Assembly (NCBI GenBank): GCA_008711295.1
Contig: VUYV01000779.1
Coordinates: forward strand, 77,078 to 141,077
Direction of reading: 5' to 3'
From: Anarhynchus alexandrinus
Taxonomy: Eukaryota > Chordata > Aves > Charadriiformes > Charadriidae
DNA: 64,000 nt
Below, in pieces: positions 25,801-35,525 of the stretch (position 1 is its first letter; every line of letters begins with the position of its first letter). A program made the translations under genes and the position numbers. The notes beneath the pieces were generated by a model. It was given only the letters and a program-made list of their open reading frames with translations. It was not told the DNA's origin and ran no database searches.

Positions 25801-28130
25801 GATACAACTATCATTAAGCATGTCAGTTTCTTCATTCCCTCCTCTACTGACGCATCCAGCAAAGTAGAGAGAACAAGTTGTTAAGTCTTGGACCCCAATT
25901 CTGCATTCCTTTTCAGACAGAATCTCCTGGGCACAGACTCAACTCTAGTTGACACTGTGGAAGCTGCCCCAGTCAGTAGCAATTGGCATATTTTCTTGGC
26001 AGTTCTGCTGATAAGGAATAAATAAAGCAAGAGCATAGTCTTTGATCAAACTTTAGATGTGATTCATTTACCTTCTTCCTCTACCACCTTATGATATAGG
26101 TGACAATGCACAGAATTGCCTAATTTCCCCCACCTAATAACCTAATGAACGGAGAGGGACTGAACAGAAAAATACGTGTTTTCCATGCCTTTTTTTTAAC
26201 ACACCTTTTGGAGGAATCCCATTAAACTCTCAAACCGTTCCAGAACTGAAAAGGAAACTTCATTTCACCATCAAAAAGTTTCTTTCCCCCCATCTAGACT
26301 GTAGAGTTGTGTTCCAATGCCCTCTAGTGTGTTAAATTAAATTTGCGTCTGATTATCTCAGGCTATTGGCCTTCAACGACCATCTCTAGGTGTATAAGTC
26401 TTAGATTTCTCACTGACTTAATGGATATACTCCCTCATATAAGGGACCAGAACTCTGTACTGTCTGATATGGCAGACTTGGGAGCCTAAGCGATGTTCCC
26501 AGGCCAGCAGTTAAGGACAGGTTGTTTGTATCCTGTAGTATCTTATAAAGTTTATCTATCTCCTTCATTGGCATCATAAACATGCAAATGGGTAAACTTG
26601 ATGCCTCACAAACATCTAACTTGTCCCTCTGGGTATTGCCTGCGTGTACTACTGAACATTTTATTGTAACCTTTTTTCCCCCCTCAATGTGTCTACAAGG
26701 GAAATTCTAGGCTTTTGACAAAAAGCTATTTTCTCTTTTACAGTCATCCTCTCTGATCCTGGTGACACCAATGCTCGCTATGAGCTATCCGTTTTCAAGA
26801 ACCTTTAACAACTTATGCGGGAAAACAGGTATGTGACAATAGATCTCTCCTACTGAAACACAAAGTTTTGCCTGCGTTCTCACTCTCAGGGTCTGCCTAC
26901 CCTGATATCTATCAATCATTTCATCTATCCATTCATCTATAGATGGTATTTCATCTTCTAGTACAAAGGAACTATAAAAAGCCATTGGAATCACTGGCAT
27001 CATTGCTCATGACTGTAGCATAATGTTAGCAGCATGATTGTCAACGCTAAAACAAGTATTGGATGGTGGCATGTTTCACCAGTTCTAAAACCCATGAACT
27101 GAGATTTGTTTTGAGCTTAATGATGTCATGACACAGTGCTCCTCAGTTCATTTACTGTTCATATACTCCTCACCACCTTGGAGTTCTTCAAAAGTTCTCT
27201 CGTAGTCATTTTATGGATGTCACCATTTCAGTTATGGTTTTATTTTAGAATCATAGAATCATAGAATTAGTNCACCTCATCTACCCTTTTCTTAAACACC
27301 TCCAGGGATGGTGAATCCACCTCCTCTCTGGTGCTTTTTGCAAGAAGCATTGCTGAAAATATGAGTAAATTAATTCCTAAATGTGCAATTTTTGCATCCA
27401 GCTGCTGCTCAGAGTAGATGGTGACATTTAGTCAAAGTGGGATATGAAGGAGTTTAATGTAGGCAAACAACTGCTTTTTAAAAGTCTGTTTATTAGTCAG
27501 ATGAGGGAACAAGGAGTTGGTCTCTGACTGTGCAACAGTAAGTTTACATCAGCACACCAGCCAGATACAGTGAGTGAGACCACCCAGAAGAATGAGACTT
27601 GCCCACAACTGCTGAGTGGATGCTGCTGCCCATGCTGCTGCCACCTGAAACTCCCACATTATTAGCACTCTCTTCCACACTCTGCTCTTGGGCTCTATGC
27701 GCCTGGGTCTTAGTTTAGAGCCTCGTGGTCACATGAGGGAGGGAGCTGGGATTCATCCCAAAAGTATGGGTTCTAGATGCGTCCCCATGCATCCAAGGAA
27801 GACAACTGAGTCCTTGCATTGTGTAAATGACTACCCTATGGCATGATCATCAGTTCAAGCTGACATACCTTGGCTGTGCCACCAAACATGTTGACTGCTG
27901 TGATTGCTGGTATTGCTGTAATCCAGCTTGTGTAAGGGCTGCAGACCAAGTCAAAGCTACCTGGGTCATGAGGACAGGTCTAACTGTCCTTATTTTGCAG
28001 TGTCAACATGTCGCACGCTATGTGTCTAATCACTATGCTTTGTTTTGCAGGAAAATACAGAGTATCATCTTCAGAGCCATCCACCTCTTCCTCTGAAAAC
28101 ACTTCCAAGTCATATTCTTTGCTTAACTGA
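441..28130 (+). CDS. ADGRF5: Adhesion G protein-coupled receptor F5 (GPR116), 5'-partial, 19 exons
   Basis: Large multi-domain adhesion GPCR of the cell surface; in mammals it controls lung surfactant and acts in endothelium and other epithelia (family knowledge). Coding exons with AG/GT borders and compatible phases: 441-501, 1654-1824, 3151-3330, 5849-5976, 6446-6504, 7178-7320, 8101-8304, 9908-10141, 11586-11750, 11886-12104, 12935-13153, 14314-14463, 15701-15897, 16874-17053, 18520-19872, 20833-20874, 20969-21028, 26744-26828, 28051-28130. They join to 3930 nt, 1309 residues plus stop, against about 1346 in human; the missing part is the signal peptide. Domain order is furin-like site, Cys-rich segment, SEA, three Ig-like domains, hormone-receptor-like region, GAIN with GPS, seven membrane helices, Ser-rich tail ending in SLLN. 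The first exon enters in phase 0, so an upstream exon must carry the start. No broken reading frame was seen. Exon borders were read by eye. Confidence 0.96.
616..1180. mobile_element. Solo LTR of an endogenous retrovirus
   Basis: The block starts TGTTGTGGTTTAACCCCAGC and ends near CCAGTACA, giving TG...CA termini, and is about 565 bp long. The short word GTAG lies directly outside both ends and may be the target-site duplication. The start resembles an LTR I remember as abundant in bird genomes. No internal retroviral genes are present, so it is a solo LTR left by recombination. It lies in the intron between the first two ADGRF5 exons of the window. Family name and orientation cannot be fixed without a repeat library. 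Confidence 0.7.
1877..2217 (+). other. Unexplained open frame with a membrane segment, possible alternative 3' exon of ADGRF5
   Basis: An acceptor-like pyrimidine tract plus CAG ends at 1876. From there about 113 codons stay open to a TGA at 2215-2217. The frame has an NKT glycosylation sequon, a hydrophobic stretch of about 18 residues (near [16 protein letters not shown]), a basic RKGQSQRK stretch directly after it, and a Ser/Tyr-rich tail. The phase fits the donor at 1824 exactly, so splicing 1824 to 1877 would keep frame. Against this, the implied intron is only 52 nt, there is no AATAAA close downstream, and I do not recognise the sequence. It may be chance. Confidence 0.25.
3151..3330 (+). 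CDS. ADGRF5: ADGRF5 cysteine-rich exon
   Basis: This 180-nt exon has phase 1 at both ends, acceptor CACCAG and donor GTAAGG. It encodes eight or more cysteines, including a [10 protein letters not shown] core that matches the WCSCETGYGW core of the human protein. It forms the small disulfide-rich, EGF-like stretch between the N-terminal segment and the SEA domain. Confidence 0.9.
4545..5762 (+). mobile_element. CR1 LINE, 3' part with reverse-transcriptase remnant
   Basis: The left part encodes a recognisable reverse-transcriptase piece ([16 protein letters not shown], the Y/F-x-D-F-x-K-A-F-D motif) near 4640-4690. The right part carries the CR1 tail, ending CCTTCCAACCCAAACCAT and ATTCTATGATTCTATGAT. 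It is 5'-truncated, broken by frameshifts, and lies in an ADGRF5 intron in sense orientation. Confidence 0.92.
5849..7320 (+). CDS. ADGRF5: ADGRF5 SEA domain exons
   Basis: Exons 5849-5976, 6446-6504 and 7178-7320 (phases 1-0, 0-2, 2-1) encode the SEA domain, about residues 138-247 of the partial protein. The self-cleavage motif G-SVVV is intact; the scissile bond would lie between bases 7184 and 7185. SEA autoproteolysis leaves two non-covalently held chains (family knowledge). The middle exon is only 59 nt. Confidence 0.93.
8101..14463 (+). CDS. ADGRF5: ADGRF5 Ig-like domain exons (two three-exon modules)
   Basis: Exons 8101-8304, 9908-10141 and 11586-11750 form one module, and 11886-12104, 12935-13153 and 14314-14463 a second. 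All six are phase 1-1. In each module the first exon starts an Ig fold (LTCK) and the second finishes it (YTCTF), then begins another fold with a CC pair; the third exon closes it. Many N-glycosylation sequons are present. The introns hold two CR1 copies (9128-9541 plus, 12131-12690 minus). Confidence 0.92.
9128..9541 (+). mobile_element. CR1 LINE fragment
   Basis: Sense-orientation CR1 3' part: the typical CTGAGGGGAGACCTTAT stretch near 9190, and an end at AGGTCCCTTCCAACTCT followed by an ATTCTGTGATTCCATGAT tail. It is 5'-truncated, with no open reading frame of its own, in an ADGRF5 intron. Confidence 0.9.
12131..12690 (-). mobile_element. CR1 LINE fragment
   Basis: Starts with ATAGAATCATAGAATCATAG and GGTTGGAAGGGACC, the reverse complement of the CR1 tail. 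It is very similar to the copy starting at 24155, including the unusual TTAACCTAACCTGACAAAACC stretch, so both belong to one subfamily. It separates the two exons of an Ig fold of ADGRF5 (11886-12104 and 12935-13153). Confidence 0.92.
15701..17053 (+). CDS. ADGRF5: ADGRF5 hormone-receptor-like region and start of GAIN domain
   Basis: Exon 15701-15897 (phase 1 to 0) has paired cysteines and a [13 protein letters not shown] ending, matching the Cys/Trp pattern of the HormR-like region. Exon 16874-17053 (phase 0-0) encodes the helical start of the GAIN domain; its [18 protein letters not shown] stretch matches human [19 protein letters not shown] very closely. Confidence 0.92.
17411..18010 (+). 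mobile_element. CR1 LINE fragment
   Basis: Sense-orientation CR1 3' part ending in a CTATTCTGTGATTCTGTGAT tail. It closely resembles the element ending at 5762, sharing the same CACACAGCCTAGAAAGCCAA start region and the same TTTTTTACAAGATCCTGTAG variant. The two are therefore from one recently active subfamily, or related by duplication. Confidence 0.92.
18520..19872 (+). CDS. ADGRF5: ADGRF5 GAIN/GPS and seven-transmembrane exon
   Basis: One 1353-nt exon (451 codons, phase 0-0) carries most of the GAIN domain, the GPS motif and nearly all seven membrane helices. The GPS has its cysteines and the HL-T cleavage site; the cut falls between bases 19080 and 19081 and exposes a tethered agonist beginning TSFSILMSP. 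Helix 1 starts near 19140. Other recognisable blocks are TSYMRH, the [15 protein letters not shown] helix 3 region, CWLNWE in the second extracellular loop, and [12 protein letters not shown] of helix 6. The acceptor is TTGTTCCAG and the donor GTGAGT. Conservation to mammals is highest here. Confidence 0.97.
20833..28130 (+). CDS. ADGRF5: ADGRF5 last helix end and cytoplasmic tail exons
   Basis: Exons 20833-20874 (42 nt, [14 protein letters not shown]), 20969-21028 (60 nt, containing [16 protein letters not shown]), 26744-26828 (85 nt) and 28051-28130. The tail is Ser-rich and ends SLLN before a TGA at 28128-28130; the human protein also ends SSLLN. A 5.7-kb intron (21029-26743) with several CR1 copies splits the tail. 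Confidence 0.93.
21976..22260 (-). mobile_element. Old, decayed CR1 fragment
   Basis: Starts CACGGAATCATGGAACAGG and GAGGTTGGAAAGACC, a mutated CR1 tail read from the reverse strand, followed by recognisable but diverged CR1 body sequence. It is older than the other copies. Confidence 0.75.
23786..24110 (-). mobile_element. Old, decayed CR1 fragment
   Basis: AGAATCACAGAATTGCTGAAG with GTTGGAAAGTACC marks a diverged reverse-strand CR1 3' end. The following body still matches CR1 patterns such as CACCACCTCTTGTCCTTTCA. It directly precedes a younger CR1 at 24155. Confidence 0.78.
24155..25195 (-). mobile_element. CR1 LINE, long fragment with RT remnant
   Basis: The longest reverse-strand CR1. 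The tail is ATAGAATCATAGAATTGCTG followed by GGTTGGAAGGGACC. The complementary strand at 24928-25179 encodes the reverse-transcriptase segment with [20 protein letters not shown] and SADDTKL, where the usual catalytic FADD reads SADD. It is 5'-truncated and not active. Confidence 0.93.
25205..25400 (-). mobile_element. Second CR1 fragment abutting the first
   Basis: This stretch repeats a part of the CR1 body already present at about 24950-25130 (CAGCCTGTCGAGGTCCCTCT; GGTGAGGGTGCAC; TCATTAATGAAGATGTTAAA). It must therefore be a separate, older insertion next to the 24155 copy. Confidence 0.75.
27246..27335 (-). mobile_element. Short CR1 remnant containing an N
   Basis: AGAATCATAGAATCATAGAA is followed by an N at 27272 and then CACCTCATCTACCC plus CACCTCCAGGGATGGTGAAT. 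The middle of the element is missing exactly at the N, so sequence was probably lost at an assembly gap. Confidence 0.8.
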
Positions 28131-29435
28131 GGCACTGCAAATGCTAAATCATGTAACTCTGAAAGGACCTCTGCCCTTTCCAAGACACATACAAAAAGCA
28201 CCTGTGAGTCATCAGGAAGTGGGCTGCTTCACTTTGACTAAACTGTGCCTTGGTGCATTCTTCTGGAATAATCATTTCTGGTTAACATGTAAGGCAGGGG
28301 AGCTTTGAGAAGTGGAATTTTACAGAGGCTGCCAATCCCAAAAGAGATGACAAGATGTTTCAAGCTTGGAAGGATTTGAAGGCCTTCAAGTGCTGGAAAA
28401 GACATTGGGAGTGAAGAATTCTCAGCCTTTAAGAGGGTGCTTAGCACTATGCAGTACTGAGCCATGAATTGCAATGCTATACACAGCTGTTTTCCAGTGG
28501 TTTTAGTATCTTCACTATCAACTCTCTGAATGATTCCAAAAGCCTGTGTAGATACACAAGTACCTCATAGCTTCTCTCCTGCCTTCCTATTAGAATCTGG
28601 AAAGGCCATAGGGTATAGTGCTCTCCACTATTTAAGATTTTCTGGAACTGAAGATTCACAGCTGAGAAGTTCCACTTCAGATCTTCACTTTTTACTTAGA
28701 TAAAATGAAGACCGTGATGATTCCTGCGTGGTCTTCTTTCAGATGGAATGTACTGAAAGCTCCATGTGGCACTTTTTTGAAGAAAAGGAAGCTCTATATC
28801 CTTAACTATACTTGTCCTTCCCTTGATATGTAATGTGGTAAGACAGAGATGGTTGCTGCCCTCTACCACAGAGTGGACTGCATGTAGTAATGCATAGTAG
28901 TGTTGAGTGTGCAAGGAGTCTTCTGTGTAAAGTCTGTATGTTTGGGTCTCCTCTCAAAGGAGACTCACACTTGGAGGGTTCAGAGAGTCAACTCTGCAGT
29001 GAATATAAACCACCATGTGCCAGGCAGGATGAAAGGTTTTTATATAAATTATTGCTCTAATACTACATTTGTGGAATCAGTTATTTCCAAGCCTGTACAC
29101 CTTTAAAGGCAGGACTCCTGTCTTAAGCAGAGGGCTATGAGAGAGACTGCAAAGTCTCACCGCACACAAACATTTCAAAACTTAATGTAAAATATGAGAG
29201 ATGGAATTGTGAAGAATTAGATTTGAGACCAATATCAAATACTGCTGTCAGGTAATACAGCCCCATTTGGTTGCTGGGGAATCAGGCCTACGTTTACCAG
29301 CGGTGAACCTCTTCCTGGGACTTTGGGATGAACCAGGATGGGAAACTGTTGCCTACAGTTATTGGCATGTGTGATGGTTTGGTATGGGCAGGTGGTGATG
29401 ACTGAAGACAATAAACAAGCATCAATCAAATGTAT
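28131..29435 (+). other. ADGRF5: Probable 3' untranslated region of ADGRF5
   Basis: The stretch after the TGA at 28130 has no further coding signal and no clear repeat. The first AATAAA on the plus strand lies at 29410-29415, which would give a 3' UTR of about 1.3 kb. The end point is inferred. Confidence 0.55.
29410..29415 (+). promoter_or_regulatory. ADGRF5: Candidate poly(A) signal of ADGRF5
   Basis: AATAAA followed within 20 bases by an AT-rich stretch. It is the first canonical signal after the stop codon. Confidence 0.5.
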
Positions 29436-30070
29436 TATTTATATGGAAAGCAATTTCTTTTTGCTTAGAGGTGTAGATATAGTACTAGAACTAGAACACA
29501 GAGATTAAGAAATATTTGAAAATCCAGGATGTCTTTGAACTGCATGGCTAGTGGGCACTTGAAAATCAGACCTTCACACAGTATTCCAACCAAAATTTGT
29601 CTTTGGACAGCCAGAGTCTAACCCCCTCTGGAATTAGCTTGTGCAGTATTGACCTGCTGCAGAACCATCCACTCCAAGTTAGAATAGACTTTACATAAGC
29701 TGTAAAGTGTGAGTTCTTGTAGACAACACAGTCCCACCACATCTTATCTCTGCAAACATTTCACCTCTCAGGTTTCACCACACCTCCCAGTTTAGCTAAG
29801 CGTGAGTCTCAGCTGTATGTGAATGAGAATGTGATGCCGAGCCCTCTGGCACTGAAGGGCCATCTTTTGGTGGATCTGCAAAGGCAAGGTCCTCACCAGT
29901 GTTACAAAAGCCATGACAGTTCACGAAACACAAGCAGCTAAGAAATTAACTGTGGCAGTCTTAAAGACTTGGGGCGAAGGCTTCAATTGCATTTATACAC
30001 AGATCAAGGTAAAAGGGGAGAGAAGAAAGGGTGGAAGGGAGTACTGAACGGAGGAAGAATGGCAAACACA

Positions 30071-30530
30071 TAGAACCATAGAATCATAGAATTGTCTAGG
30101 TTGGAAGAGACCCTTGGGATCATCGAGTCCAACCGTCTGCCCTACTCTACAAAGTTCTCCCCTACACCATATCCCCCAACACCACATCTAAACATCTCTT
30201 AAACACATCCAGGGATGGTGACTCAACCACCTCCCTGGGCAGCCTATTCCAATGCCCGACCACTCTTTCTGTGAAAAATTCTTTCCTAATGTTCAGTCTA
30301 AATCTACCCTGTTGGAGCTTGAAGCCATTCCCTCTTGTTCTGTCATTAATTACCTGTGAGAAGAGACCAGCACCAACCTCTCTACAGTGTCCTTTCAAAT
30401 AGTTGGAGAGAGTGATGAGGTCTCCCCTCAGCCTCCTCTTCTGCAAACTAAACAGTCCCAGCTCCTTCAACCGCTCTTCATATGATTTGGTTTCTAGGCC
30501 CTTCACCAGCTTCGTTGCCCTAAACATGAC
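30071..30530 (-). mobile_element. CR1 LINE fragment
   Basis: Begins TAGAACCATAGAATCATAG, then GGTTGGAAGAGACC; the opposite strand encodes a typical CR1 C-terminal piece ([28 protein letters not shown]). It is 5'-truncated. Confidence 0.92.
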
Positions 30531-31390
30531 AGCAAACACATGGCAGCAGCCACCCTGTACCCCTCCTACCCACTCTCAGCAGCGAGAACCAGGTCCTTGC
30601 CACATGCAAGGCAGGCAGTGGGCTCACCAACAGCTTGCTCCCCTCAGGAGTCTGGCATTTTGGGCAGCTGGATATTTTTCGGTAGCTGGCCCAATCCTTC
30701 CCTTTGTCCTGATTAGAGCACTGACCCCTCTATTCACCCTCCATCCTGAAGTGAGGGCCGTCACGGGGCTTGTCTCCTCATGATTGCTGTCACTCATGTA
30801 CCTCCCCCTGTTTAACTGCAAGGCACTAAGTTAAAGCACATGGCAACAAAAACCTACTAGGTCCACCTAATCTGTGGAAAGGGTGGGATCTCTCCCTTAC
30901 TCACCTTTTATAGCATTGGATGGGAGACAGTCACTGCCTTGGCATCTTCCTCTGATTGATTCCGTCTCAGGAAAAATAGTAAAGGAGGGGATTGTGACAT
31001 GCAGGTCTCTGAAGCACAAGCTCACACTCCTTGCTTGGAGTGTTTGTATTGTGACAGTTGTTGAGCAACTCTTACACGTGCTTCAAGCCCAGATTTCACC
31101 CTTCATTCCTTAAAGACTTTGGGATCCTTCAACATGAACAATGCAAAGAGCCCAGGACCATTTTATCCACACTACGGTGGCCAGGGAAAATCAATGTGCC
31201 CCAGAAATGGGGCTTGCAGGTGCGGAGTTCTGATACCTTTTCTTTGGACCATGAAGCCAATTATGCATTTGATCTCTGATATTTTCACGGCTCAGCAGTC
31301 TGGCCAACATATTTACTTCTTACGCTGCCCCAGGAAACATGTTCAGTAAACAGCTGCATTTTGGAAAAGTTAAGTTAGGCAAGAATAAAA

Positions 31391-31492
31391 AGTTGGCCCC
31401 CCTGACCCATATACAAAGTGCCCAGTATGTAAGCTATGTCCAGCTGGCCCCCCTGACCCATATACAAAGTGCCCAGTATGTAAGCTATGTCC
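31391..31492. repeat. Two-copy 51-bp tandem duplication
   Basis: Units 31391-31441 and 31442-31492 are almost identical (core GGCCCCCCTGACCCATATAC; AAGTGCCCAGTATGTAAGCT). There is one difference near each unit start (AGTTGG versus AGCTGG). Confidence 0.92.
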
Positions 31493-32016
31493 AACTGCAT
31501 GCTACCTTGTAGCACCTGAGACCTCAGTTGGATTTCTTAATCCCACGAGCAGAAGAAATTAGGTTAATTTCTTACAGGCTTGTGTCCTGTACCCACCACT
31601 TCTTCCCTTTCCAATCATCCGAGTTTCCACGGTCTTCCTCACATACCCAGTCCTCACATATCTCTGCCTCCCAAGATTAGGGCCTCTCTAAACCTCCCCC
31701 CCGTACACACAGTGCTTTCTGCTGATGTAATCTCCCTCACCCACCCTGTCACCAGTAGCTGGTCAGAAACTGGATGTGCCTTGGGGAGGGCAGACCCACA
31801 GAGGTGATGAAGGTCTGGCTGGGGCTTGCCAGGGGCTGGGATGGTCACATTCTGGCCATCCCTCTCTCAGTGGCAGCTCTAACCAGCTCTACCAACTGTC
31901 AATACTTGTGAATTCACAACGAGAACTTCTCTGAGGTCCTCAACAGCTAACAAGATTCAATGCTGTTGAGAAGACATGGGGCTGACGGGCAGATTCACAC
32001 ACAAACTATGTAATTT

Positions 32017-32510
32017 CATAGAATCATGGAATACCAGGTTGGAAGGGACCTCAAGAATCATCTGGTCCAACCTTTCTTGGCAAAAGCGCAGTCTAGACAA
32101 GATGGCCCTGTCCAGCTGAATATTAAAAGTGTCCGGTGATGGGGAATCCACCACTTCCCTGGGAACATTATTCTAATGGCTGATTGTTCTCATTGTGAGT
32201 CATTTTCCTCTTGTGTCCAGTTGGAATATCCCCAGGAGTAACTTGTACACATTACCCCTCATCTTTTCCATGTGACTCCTTTTAAAAAGGGAGTCTCCAT
32301 CTTCTTTGTAGCCAGCCTTTAAATACTGGAACACGGTGATAAGGTCTCCCCTAAGCCTTCTTTTCTCAAGGCTGAAGAAACCATTTTGTCTCAGCCCTTC
32401 CTCATATGGCAGGCTTCCCAGTCCTTTGGTCATCTTGGTGGTGCTTCTTTGGACCCTCCCCAGCCTGGCCACACATTTTTTGTATAGTGGAGACCAAAAC
32501 TAAGCTTTTT
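32017..32510 (-). mobile_element. CR1 LINE fragment
   Basis: Starts TTCATAGAATCATGGAATAC and GGTTGGAAGGGACCTC. The opposite strand reads as a CR1 C-terminal piece ([18 protein letters not shown]). It is a more diverged subfamily than its neighbours. Confidence 0.88.
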
Positions 32511-32566
32511 CCTTGGTACAACTAGTGCTAAACCTCTCACAGCCTCTTCTTGGATCAATCCTCCCT

Positions 32567-32567
32567 N
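32567..32567. other. Ambiguous base at a poly-C run
   Basis: A single N sits in CTCCCTNCCC followed by a long C run. It probably marks a sequencing or assembly break at low-complexity DNA. Confidence 0.9.
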
Positions 32568-32824
32568 CCCCCCCCCCCCACCTTTGCAGGACAACGAACG
32601 ATGCACATCTCAGCATGCCAGGTTTTTTATTGGGTGCAAAGGAAACTTTTCCATCCAACCCACCCCAACATCCCGGCAGTGCTGCTGAGTCCTCCGGCTG
32701 GGCTCCTCCTGGTCCCGGGCTAATTCCCCCCTTCGTTAATTAAACTGGGTAGTCAAAATCAGCCCCTAGCCCCAAGGGAGGGGGATCAAGCAGGGAAAGA
32801 ACACCTGCAGGTGAAAACCAGGGT

Positions 32825-32895
32825 TGGCACTGCGGTCGGCGCACCTCTGCTCGCCTGCCGCCTTCACCCTGCCCGCGGGCCGAGTGCGCCACATC
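32825..32895. other. CpG-rich patch
   Basis: About 70 bases contain many CG dinucleotides (GCGGTCGGCGC, TGCCCGCGGGCCGAGTGCGC) in otherwise CpG-poor intergenic DNA. It is too short for a firm CpG island and no gene start was found beside it. It could be part of an unrecognised repeat. Confidence 0.5.
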
Positions 32896-32943
32896 AGCTG
32901 TATCCTTCGCTTTTACCCTGGCTTTCTAATAGGAAAGTGCTCG

Positions 32944-33230
32944 AGAATCATAGAATCATAGAATCATAGAATGGTTTAGGTTGGAAAGGACCTCGAAGAT
33001 CATCGAGTTCCAACCCCCCTGCCATAGGCAGGGACACCTCCCACTAGACCAGGTTGCTCAAAGCCCCATCCAGCCTGGCCTTGAACACCTCCAGGGTTGG
33101 GGCCTCAACAACCTCTCTGGGCAACCTGTTCCAGTGCCTCACCACCCTCAAAGTGAAAAACTTCTTCCTAATGTTCAATCTAAACCTGCCCTCTTCCAGT
33201 TTGAAGCCATTCCCGTGGTCTGGGTGTACC
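32944..33230 (-). mobile_element. CR1 LINE fragment
   Basis: Three ATAGAATC repeats, then GGTTTAGGTTGGAAAGGACC and ATCGAGTTCCAACCCCCCTG, the reverse-strand CR1 tail. It closely resembles the copy at 35304. Confidence 0.92.
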
Positions 33231-34780
33231 TCTGCCCGCCTGTCAGCCCCTTGAGAAGGGGGTGTGCATTGCACGGGGTGACACTGCAGGCATTGTCCCA
33301 TGTGCCGCAGGCCGGCCCGGGCCGCTGGCTCCTTTCCGTGGGCGGCGGTGCCCCTACCATGGCTGTAAATAAACCAGCGTGTGGGCCAAATGAGAGCTTG
33401 CAGGATTTTTGCCACTCGCTGCCCGGCAGCAGCAATCACTCCAAGCAGTGCTCGCAGGAGAGGGTCCTGGTTGCCCCTGGTCTGGCACTGCTGCGAGCAT
33501 CGCCCAAATCATTTAGCCTATGTTGTCCCCAAGGGCAGGCGAGCCAGGGTGGCAAAGGAGGAGTCTGTCCCAGCCCTCCCTGGAGCAGTGATGGCCAGCC
33601 CTGCAGTGACAGTCCCTGTCCAACTGTGGGTCTGCAGCAGTGTCTTGTTAACAACAAAGAAAATATTTGTCTGTGAGAACCATCTAGTTCCAGTCCCAGG
33701 CTTGGACGAGGGAACAACCACACAAGAGCCATCCCACTGTGATGCTCTGAAGTGTTAGAAAGTTAGAAAGAGGCTCCATTTCTTGCACCGACAGAAGATC
33801 TGGCTGTGGGGTGGGGAGCAGAGATATGTGGGGTTGTTTGCGGGCACCTGAGCCATTTTGGCGAAGTCTGAAATGCCCCAGCAATCACGGCAGAAGTCTT
33901 TTCTACCTTTTTTCCCCAGGGAGCCTGGGCTGCAGATCCTGTTTTGCCCTGGCTAAGTGAAAGAGGCAGGTTCACATGCTTGAATGATGCCATCGCTGAT
34001 TAGAAAACCCACAAGAGACAGAACAGGCACCTTGCTTGAGAATAACTGTTGTGACAGCTCTTCCCAGGGGATGTCCTAAGTTTGGGGTTGGGAGCTGGCA
34101 AAGCTACACTTGCTTCTCTGCTTAGGCAGTTTGAGCTGGGCCTTTCACCTCTACCCTGTAGCCAAGAGCTACAAGCAATACTGACAACATCTCGGAGCTC
34201 CAAAGGATCTTCTGTAGGTTACATGGATCTTCTGCAGAAGCTAAGAGGGTGTGGTGTCTGCCTTCCCCGTGATCCAGGTCTCCAATCTCTTACCTTGGAC
34301 CACTGTTACTTCCAGTTCAATGCTGTGAGTTGAAATAAGTGGGTAAGACAAGCAAGGTATCAGCAGCTGCAAACCCATGCCAGGGTTGCAGGTCCATAAC
34401 CCAGCTCCACCACCCATACAGGCCTGAGGCACACAAGCAAGGGTGATGTTCTGCACTGAAAGTCTGTGAGTGGAGATTAGAGAGAAAGGGATTTGTCATC
34501 CCACAGCGGAATTCCCACTTCTCATGCAAGTGGTGCAAGTTAAGCAAAGGACAATTGGAAAAGTTCTTTGCTTTTAGGAAAATGAATGCCCTAAATGCAA
34601 GTTTGAATAGGAAACAAAGACCTACACATGCTTTGGACATGGGCAAAAATCACCAATACTTCAGCTACTGTTTGTATTTGCAGACAAAGCAAATTTTCTC
34701 CTTCAAACAACAATTCAGTATAAAAAAAATCTGCTCTATAGTTTCCAAAAAAACCCTTCCCTAGAGAAATTCCAGATATC

Positions 34781-34854
34781 CAGGTTGGAAGGGACCCTAG
34801 ATGATCTTTAAGGTCCCTTCCAACCCAAACCATTCGATGATTCTATGATTCTGT
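34781..34854 (+). mobile_element. Very short CR1 3' end with inverted repeat
   Basis: Only the last 75 bases of a CR1 remain, ending CCATTCGATGATTCTATGAT. Two 14-base arms, GGTTGGAAGGGACC (34783-34796) and GGTCCCTTCCAACC (34812-34825), form a perfect inverted repeat with a 15-base loop. Confidence 0.82.
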
Positions 34855-35303
34855 GTCAGGTGAGGCTTATCATAGTCCTTCTCCTGAAGGGTCAGATTTA
34901 GGGAGCCTTCCTAGAACTGACCCGATATTCAGAGGTACAGATCAAACAAGGTCTCAGGCCAGAAGCTACACTTAGTCAATGCTTCTGGACAACTTTAGTA
35001 CAGGTCTATTTAAAGAGCCTAAATATAGATTTTAAGAACCTTGGAAACTCATGCTTTCGATATTCTGCTCCAATGACTGTGGCAAATCCGCCTTTATTAG
35101 ACATGATGCTTAAGAGAGCAAAGAGAGGCTGTCAGCTACATCCTACAGTGACTGAACACAGAAAGTATCTGAGTTAATTACAGGGCAGACACACTGGAGA
35201 GAGAAACTACCTAAACCTACAGTGCTTAGCAGCTGACTCTTCCTCAGCTTGTAGCTCATGGGCTGAGTGCAGCATTTTCACTCGGGAAACAACTGACACC
35301 ATG

Positions 35304-35525
35304 ATCATAGACTCATAGAACCATAGAATGGTTCGGATTGGAAAGGACCTTGAAGTTCATCGAGTTCCAACCCCCCTGCCATAGACAGGGACACCTCCCA
35401 CTAGACCAGGCTGCCCAAGGCCATGTTCAGCCTGGCCTTGAACACCTCCAGAGATGGGGCCTCAACAACCTCCCTGGGCAACCTGTTCCAGTGCCTTACC
35501 ACCCTCAAAGTAAAAAATTTCGATG
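35304..35525 (-). mobile_element. CR1 LINE fragment
   Basis: Reverse-strand CR1 tail (CATAGAACCATAGAATGG, GGATTGGAAAGGACC) and the start of the body, stopping at AAAGTAAAAAATTT. Confidence 0.9.

Noticed and set aside
32981..33676. 231-codon plus-strand open frame
   Set aside because: Its first third is antisense CR1 and the rest has no recognisable protein features; CR1 antisense is often open by chance.
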